Assembly (NCBI GenBank): GCA_051162045.1
Contig: JBISDI010000013.1
Source: Anaerozeibacter quisquiliarum
GTDB taxonomy: Bacteria; Bacillota; Clostridia; Christensenellales; Aristaeellaceae
DNA: 64,000 nucleotides
Strand: one strand, 5' to 3'
Made by a program: the position numbers and the translations under genes. Numbering within the stretch: position 1 is the first letter of the stretch; each line of letters begins with the position of its first letter. The notes under the pieces were generated by a model. The model made no database searches, was not told the origin of the DNA, and saw only the letters and a program-made list of their open reading frames with translations. Of the stretch, positions 60,032 to 64,000 are shown piece after piece.

Positions 60032-60443
60032 GCTGGCCGCTGTGCAGGCGGTCTTTTTTACCCTACTGCTGTGTGCGGCATCGGTAACGGACTTGACAAA
60101 ACGCATGGTTCCAAACTGGCTCTGCCTTGGAATCGCAGGCATTTCCGTAATCGGATTTACACCGGTCAAGCTGCTGGGAATTCTGATTGCCCTGCCGTTC
60201 CTGCTGGCCGCCGTGTTCCTTGGCGGCATTGGTGGAGGCGATATCAAGCTGATGGCAGCCTGCGGCTTGGTGCTGGGTCTGCCGAAAGGACTGCTTGCGG
60301 CGATGGCCGGACTCAGCCTGCTGCTCATCTATGTAGCTATATACCGGATTGTTTGCAGGGTGCAAAGGCGGGAGGCAAAAAAAGCTTTCCCCCTTGCGCC
60401 TTTTTTATCGGCGGGCTGCTTGCTCGCCTATTTCATTTCGTGA
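60021..60443 (+). CDS. Prepilin peptidase (A24 family, TadV/CpaA type)
   Basis: This 140-residue membrane protein has about four to five helices and both catalytic aspartates of the A24 family, Asp24 in SVTDLTKRMVPN and Asp74 in GGGDIK (the GxGD motif). The short form without an N-terminal methylase domain matches TadV/CpaA. It would cleave the leader of the pilin encoded just upstream. Confidence 0.92.
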   Translation: MPDKLAAVQAVFFTLLLCAASVTDLTKRMVPNWLCLGIAGISVIGFTPVKLLGILIALPFLLAAVFLGGIGGGDIKLMAACGLVLGLPKGLLAAMAGLSLLLIYVAIYRIVCRVQRREAKKAFPLAPFLSAGCLLAYFIS

Positions 60444-60456
60444 AAGGATGGATGAT

Positions 60457-60582
60457 ATGAAGAAATCAAATAAAAGAACTGTTCTGAAGCTGTTGTGCGT
60501 GGTGCTGCCGCTTGCAGCTGTGGCTGTCGGCGTTCCACACGTTATCCGCAGGCACAAGATTAGAAAATATGCTGTACAGTAA
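60457..60582 (+). CDS. 41-residue membrane peptide in the Tad locus
   Basis: This short frame has AAAGG 9 nt before its ATG, one hydrophobic segment (VLKLLCVVLPLAAVAVGVP) and basic flanks (KKSNKRT, RRHKIRK). It fits exactly between the prepilin peptidase and CpaB genes. It is too small for family assignment. An alternative start at 60448 would add MDD. It may be a minor pilus or membrane accessory peptide. Confidence 0.5.
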   Translation: MKKSNKRTVLKLLCVVLPLAAVAVGVPHVIRRHKIRKYAVQ

Positions 60583-60615
60583 TGATTTTTTATCAATCAA
60601 AGGAGGAACGAATCC

Positions 60616-61449
60616 ATGAGCTTTTTTAAGAATAGAACGGTTATCGGTGTGATCTGCATTGTGCTGTCGCTTCTGATTTGTTTTGCGGTTACGCCGCTTT
60701 TTAACCAAAGCATCAGCCAGAAAACCGAGATTGTGCGGGTAATACAGCCCATCCAAATTGGGGAGGCCATCACCAAGGACATGGTGCAGACTGTGGAGGT
60801 GGGCGGCTATAATCTGCCGGAGGATGTAGTCAGGCAGATGGATACCGTCATCGGTAAATTTGCCTCCGCAGACTTAGCGCCGGGAGATTATATCATCGCC
60901 TCCAAAATCGCCGATGCCCCTGCTGCGGAGAACGCCTATCTCTACAACCTGACCGGAGAAAAACAGGCCATCTCCGTATCGGTCAAGAGCTTTGCCGCAG
61001 GGCTGTCTGGTAAGCTAATCTCAGGGGATATCGTGTCCATCGTTGCCCCGGATTACAAAAAGCAGGGCGTGACGGTGATCCCGCCTGAGCTGCAGTATGT
61101 GGAGGTCATCGCCGTCACCGCAGAAACCGGCTATGATGCCAACCAGCAGAATGGGAAATCCGATCCGTCTTCGGAGCAGGCAGATGCGGATGAAAAGGAG
61201 CTGCCTGCCACCGTTACGCTGTTGGTCACACCGGAGCAGAGCAAACTCCTTGCCGAGCTGGAAGCAGACGGAACTCTTCATGTGTCCCTCGTTTACCGTG
61301 GCAGCAAAGAGAATGCGTCAAAGTTTACCGAAACGCAGGATTCGGTGCTTTCTAAATTATATTCGGAAAAATCAGAATCTCAGGAAAGCGAGGATGCCAG
61401 TCAGCCGGAAATGCCTGCGGAACCACCGGAAGAAAGCGGGGCTGAGTAA
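60616..61449 (+). CDS. cpaB: CpaB/RcpC-type SAF-domain pilus assembly protein
   Basis: This 277-residue protein has an N-terminal membrane helix (about 8-28), a SAF domain (about 38-100, VIQPIQIGEAITKDMVQTVE) and an RcpC-like beta-domain with ISVSVKSFAAGLSGKLISGD, then an acidic Glu/Ser-rich tail. CpaB proteins form a periplasmic or wall-facing part of the Tad apparatus. A GGAGG site precedes the ATG. It lies directly upstream of cpaE- and cpaF-like genes. Confidence 0.88.
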   Translation: MSFFKNRTVIGVICIVLSLLICFAVTPLFNQSISQKTEIVRVIQPIQIGEAITKDMVQTVEVGGYNLPEDVVRQMDTVIGKFASADLAPGDYIIASKIADAPAAENAYLYNLTGEKQAISVSVKSFAAGLSGKLISGDIVSIVAPDYKKQGVTVIPPELQYVEVIAVTAETGYDANQQNGKSDPSSEQADADEKELPATVTLLVTPEQSKLLAELEADGTLHVSLVYRGSKENASKFTETQDSVLSKLYSEKSESQESEDASQPEMPAEPPEESGAE

Positions 61450-62265
61450 ATGCTGAACTTCAAAAAGGGCGGCCTGTTCAGCCGCAAAAACGATTCCGAA
61501 CCTCAGGAAATAGAACCAGACAACGGCGCACAGGTGCTGGCGGTTTGGGGCAGTCCCGGCTGCGGCAAGACCACCGTGGCGGTGAAGCTGGCCAAATATC
61601 TGGCAGACAGAAAAAAGAACGTGGTACTGCTTTTATGCGACTGCACCACGCCAATGCTTCCCTGCATCTGTCCGCCCGGTGAGCTGGAGGGCGATCATTC
61701 CCTACGTAGCATTCTGGCTGCCAATTCCATCACGGAGTCCTTGGTGAAAAACAACTGCAACACCCATAAGCGGATGAGCCATCTGGCGGTCATCGGCCTA
61801 CAAAAGGGCGAAAACGAGAACTGCTATCCTCCTGTGAATGAGAAGCTACTCAGGGAGTTGATGGGCGTGCTGCGTGATATGGAAAGCCATGTCATCATCG
61901 ACTGCGGCAGCGCCATTTATTTTGACGAGCTGTCCACCATCGCCATTCTGGAGGCCGATGCGGTGCTGCGGCTCATAAACTGTGATCTCAAATCGGTGAG
62001 CTACCTGTCCAGCCAGCAGGAATATCTGCGGATGGCAGGCTTTGATTTTGACAAGCTGTACAAGGCGGTCAGCAATGTGAAATCCAACGAAGCCAGCCAG
62101 AACATGGAGCAGGTGCTGGGCAGCGCTGTATTTACCCTCCCGCATTCCCCGGAGCTGGAGGCGCAGGTGCTGGCCGGGAATCTGTTCGCCGATTTATCCC
62201 TGAAAGACAGCCGGGGCTTCCGAAAAGAGATACAGAAAATCTCGGAGGAGGTGTTCGGCGTATGA
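61450..62265 (+). CDS. CpaE/TadZ-like P-loop ATPase
   Basis: This 271-residue cytosolic protein has a P-loop GSPGCGKTT (34-42), a second-strand VVLLLCDCTTPMLP and HVIIDCGSAIYFDELST as Walker B, the layout of MinD/ParA-type CpaE proteins. CpaE places the Tad machine in the cell. The P-loop is of the classical GxxGxGKTT form rather than the KGGxGKT form. It starts immediately after the cpaB stop, and its end overlaps cpaF by 4 nt. Confidence 0.88.
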   Translation: MLNFKKGGLFSRKNDSEPQEIEPDNGAQVLAVWGSPGCGKTTVAVKLAKYLADRKKNVVLLLCDCTTPMLPCICPPGELEGDHSLRSILAANSITESLVKNNCNTHKRMSHLAVIGLQKGENENCYPPVNEKLLRELMGVLRDMESHVIIDCGSAIYFDELSTIAILEADAVLRLINCDLKSVSYLSSQQEYLRMAGFDFDKLYKAVSNVKSNEASQNMEQVLGSAVFTLPHSPELEAQVLAGNLFADLSLKDSRGFRKEIQKISEEVFGV

Positions 62266-63614
62266 GCAGACATAATTTATTCTTTACTCCAGAGCAGGCA
62301 ACCGGGGATTTTCACAGCGTGCTGCAGCAGGTGCAGGAATATATCGCCGGTCAGCACAGCGAGCTGCTGTCGGACGGAAACGCCGCCGAAGCCAAGGCCA
62401 ATATCAAGCGGTATATCGCCAAATTTGTGCAGGACAGCCGTGTGGCTGTCAAAGGCATGACACAGCAGCAGCTGGTGGATGCCCTGTATACGGAAATGGC
62501 CGAGTATTCCTTTCTCACCAAGTACATCTTTGCGGACGGCATCGAAGAAATTGACATCAACAGCTGGCGGGATATTGAAATCCAGTACGCCGGTGGGCGC
62601 TGCGAAAAGCTCACGGAACACTTTGACAGTCCTGAACACTGCATCAACGTGCTGCGCCGGATGCTCCATGTGTCCGGCACGATTCTGGATGATCAGTCCC
62701 CGCTGGTGGTCGGCACTCTTGCAGAAAATATCCGAATTGCCGTCATGAAAAGCCCCATTGTGGATGCCAATGTCGGCGCTGCCGCCTCCATCCGTATCGT
62801 CAATCCCAACCACATGGAAAAGGAAGATTTTATAGACGGCGGCACGGCTACCGCCCAAATGCTGGATTTGCTCTCGGAGTTCATCCGCTATGGCATTTCG
62901 GTGTGCATTGCCGGAGCTACCAGCAGCGGTAAGACCACGGTGGCAGGTTGGCTCTTAACCACCATCCCCGATAACAAGCGCATTTTCACCATTGAAAACG
63001 GCAGCCGGGAGCTTTCCCTTATCCGGGAACAGGATGGCAGGGTCACCAATTCCGTGGTGCATACCCTCACCCGCAACAGCGAGAACGAACTGTACCGCAT
63101 CGAGCAGATCGACCTTGTGGACATCTCCCTGCGCTTCAACCCGGATATTGTTGTGGTCGGCGAGATGCGTGGTGAGGAGGCTAACGCCGCTCAAGAGGTC
63201 GCCCGAACCGGTGTGGCAGTAGTGACCACCATCCACTCCAACTCCTGCGAATCCACCTACCGCCGCATGGTTTCTCTGTGCAAGCGAGCCGTGGATATGT
63301 CGGATGAAACCCTGATGGGCTATGTGACGGAGGCCTATCCCATTGTGGTATTCTGCAAGCAGCTGGAAAATAAACAAAGGCGGCTTATGGAAATCATGGA
63401 ATGTGAAATTCTGCCGGATAACAGCCGTAATTACCGTACCCTGTTCCGGTATGAGATTACTGAAAACCGCTATGAGGACAACCAGTTTTTCATTACCGGA
63501 CACCATGTAACGGAGAATCCCATCTCCGACAGCCTGTGCAAACGGCTGCTGGAAAACGGAATGCCGCAGGAACGCATCAATCTTCTGAAGAAAGGAGGGC
63601 AAATAGCCGTATGA
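62262..63614 (+). CDS. cpaF: CpaF/TadA-type secretion ATPase
   Basis: This 450-residue hexameric ATPase has N-terminal domain TKYIFADGIEEIDINSWRDI, Walker A 218-226 (GATSSGKTT, Lys224), an Asp-box PDIVVVGEMRGEEA and a His-box TTIHSNSCESTYRRM. This is the type II/IV secretion ATPase pattern of the TadA/CpaF branch. It powers pilus assembly. It overlaps the following TadB gene by 4 nt. Confidence 0.95.
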   Translation: MSRHNLFFTPEQATGDFHSVLQQVQEYIAGQHSELLSDGNAAEAKANIKRYIAKFVQDSRVAVKGMTQQQLVDALYTEMAEYSFLTKYIFADGIEEIDINSWRDIEIQYAGGRCEKLTEHFDSPEHCINVLRRMLHVSGTILDDQSPLVVGTLAENIRIAVMKSPIVDANVGAAASIRIVNPNHMEKEDFIDGGTATAQMLDLLSEFIRYGISVCIAGATSSGKTTVAGWLLTTIPDNKRIFTIENGSRELSLIREQDGRVTNSVVHTLTRNSENELYRIEQIDLVDISLRFNPDIVVVGEMRGEEANAAQEVARTGVAVVTTIHSNSCESTYRRMVSLCKRAVDMSDETLMGYVTEAYPIVVFCKQLENKQRRLMEIMECEILPDNSRNYRTLFRYEITENRYEDNQFFITGHHVTENPISDSLCKRLLENGMPQERINLLKKGGQIAV

Positions 63615-64000
63615 CAACCATTCAACTTCTGGCCTGTATCGGTATGATTACAGGCTTTTTTCTTTTACTCGGCCTAAAGCCGATGGAATTCACCGATGGG
63701 CTGTTTTCCTTTCTCACCAGAGAAAAGAAGTCCATTAGGGATGAAATCAAGGCGGCACAGCGCCGCCAAAAACCGGGATTTCTGAAACGGCAAATCCAGA
63801 TGGCGCAGGAGGTGCTGGCCATGACCGGCAGGAGCAATCGGTTCTCTCTGGTTTGCGCCTGCTCTCTGGTGCTGTTTGCCATCGGTGCCGCTATCGCCAT
63901 TGTGATGGGCAATTTCTTTTTAGCACCGGTGATGGCGGTGGGCTTTATGATGCTGCCCTTTTGGTATGTGCAACTCACCGCCAGCCATTTCAAAAAAGAC
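63611..64000 (+). CDS. TadB/TadC-like inner-membrane protein (partial)
   Basis: The first 130 residues are visible, and the frame is open at the window edge. A first helix (MTTIQLLACIGMITGFFLLL) is followed by a cytosolic basic region (RDEIKAAQRRQKPGFLKRQI) and two more helices (RFSLVCACSLVLFAIGAAIA, FLAPVMAVGFMMLPFWY). The position after cpaF and the topology match the type II secretion system F-like TadB platform protein. Confidence 0.85.
   Translation, partial: MTTIQLLACIGMITGFFLLLGLKPMEFTDGLFSFLTREKKSIRDEIKAAQRRQKPGFLKRQIQMAQEVLAMTGRSNRFSLVCACSLVLFAIGAAIAIVMGNFFLAPVMAVGFMMLPFWYVQLTASHFKKD

Larger units (their letters stand above)
55129..64000 (+). mobile_element. Probable integrated mobile element with Tad pilus genes (one end)
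   Basis: From the 3' end of tRNA-Arg onward, base composition drops and gene content changes abruptly to plasmid/ICE-type accessory genes (YubB-like, D12 methylase, AbrB-like pair, YodL-like) and a Tad pilus operon, all on the plus strand with short gaps. This is how conjugative or integrative elements sit in tRNA genes. No integrase, relaxase or coupling protein lies within the window, so its conjugative nature is inferred. It continues past the right edge. Confidence 0.7.

Overview
The window reads as a chromosome segment of a high-GC, endospore-forming, anaerobic Bacillota (class Clostridia by inference). The evidence is a GerA-type spore germination operon (29477-33495), the firmicute c-di-AMP pair CdaA/CdaR, ScpA, an adenosylcobalamin-dependent class II ribonucleotide reductase, consensus sigma-A promoters and GGAGG ribosome binding sites. 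No 16S gene or taxonomic marker is present, so the genus is open.

Left part (1-9 kb): the tail of a probable HTH regulator, then a LacI-type repressor divergent from a sugar-uptake operon: TIM-barrel-like protein, periplasmic-type binding protein, two-domain ATPase and two permeases of the RbsABC/MglABC kind. A secreted Ig-like plus caspase-like (C14/metacaspase) protein follows. From 9.4 to 16.6 kb lies a surface-glycan cluster (glucose-1-phosphate cytidylyltransferase, two GT2 glycosyltransferases, two paralogous radical SAM enzymes, an FkbM methyltransferase, an aldo/keto reductase-ferredoxin fusion). Much of it is A/T-richer than the rest, which suggests acquisition.

Middle (16.6-54.8 kb): a long minus-strand run with a Nudix hydrolase, a GH2-like protein, an acetyltransferase, CdaA-CdaR, an acidic membrane protein, a P-loop NTPase and a Gpi18/PIG-V-like membrane glycosyltransferase. 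Then come threonine synthase, a membrane-anchored DUF4832-like protein, the germination operon, the class II reductase with candidate NrdR boxes, YbaK, a D-lactate-dehydrogenase-like enzyme and a B12-binding protein coupled to an opine-type dehydrogenase. Next is a five-gene operon in which every junction overlaps by 4 nt (tdh, kbl, a pseudouridine synthase, an RsmC-like methyltransferase, an M24 peptidase); tdh and kbl convert threonine to glycine and acetyl-CoA. Housekeeping genes follow (OsmC, Tex, PEBP, a tocopherol-cyclase-like protein, ABC-F, SGNH hydrolase, ScpA, a site-2 protease, a ROK kinase).

Right end (55.05-64 kb): a tRNA-Arg(ACG) gene with a decayed copy just upstream. Directly after it begins a lower-GC module that looks like one end of an integrated mobile element. 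It carries a stack of hairpins/terminators, plasmid/ICE-type accessory genes (YubB-like, D12 DNA adenine methylase, two AbrB-like proteins, YodL-like, SpoVG-like) and then a Tad-type pilus operon: pilin-like peptide, prepilin peptidase, CpaB, CpaE, CpaF and a TadB-like protein cut by the window edge. Integrase, relaxase and the far attachment site are not in view. I consider this element, the B12/opine gene pair and the paired radical SAM enzymes the best leads for something under-described.
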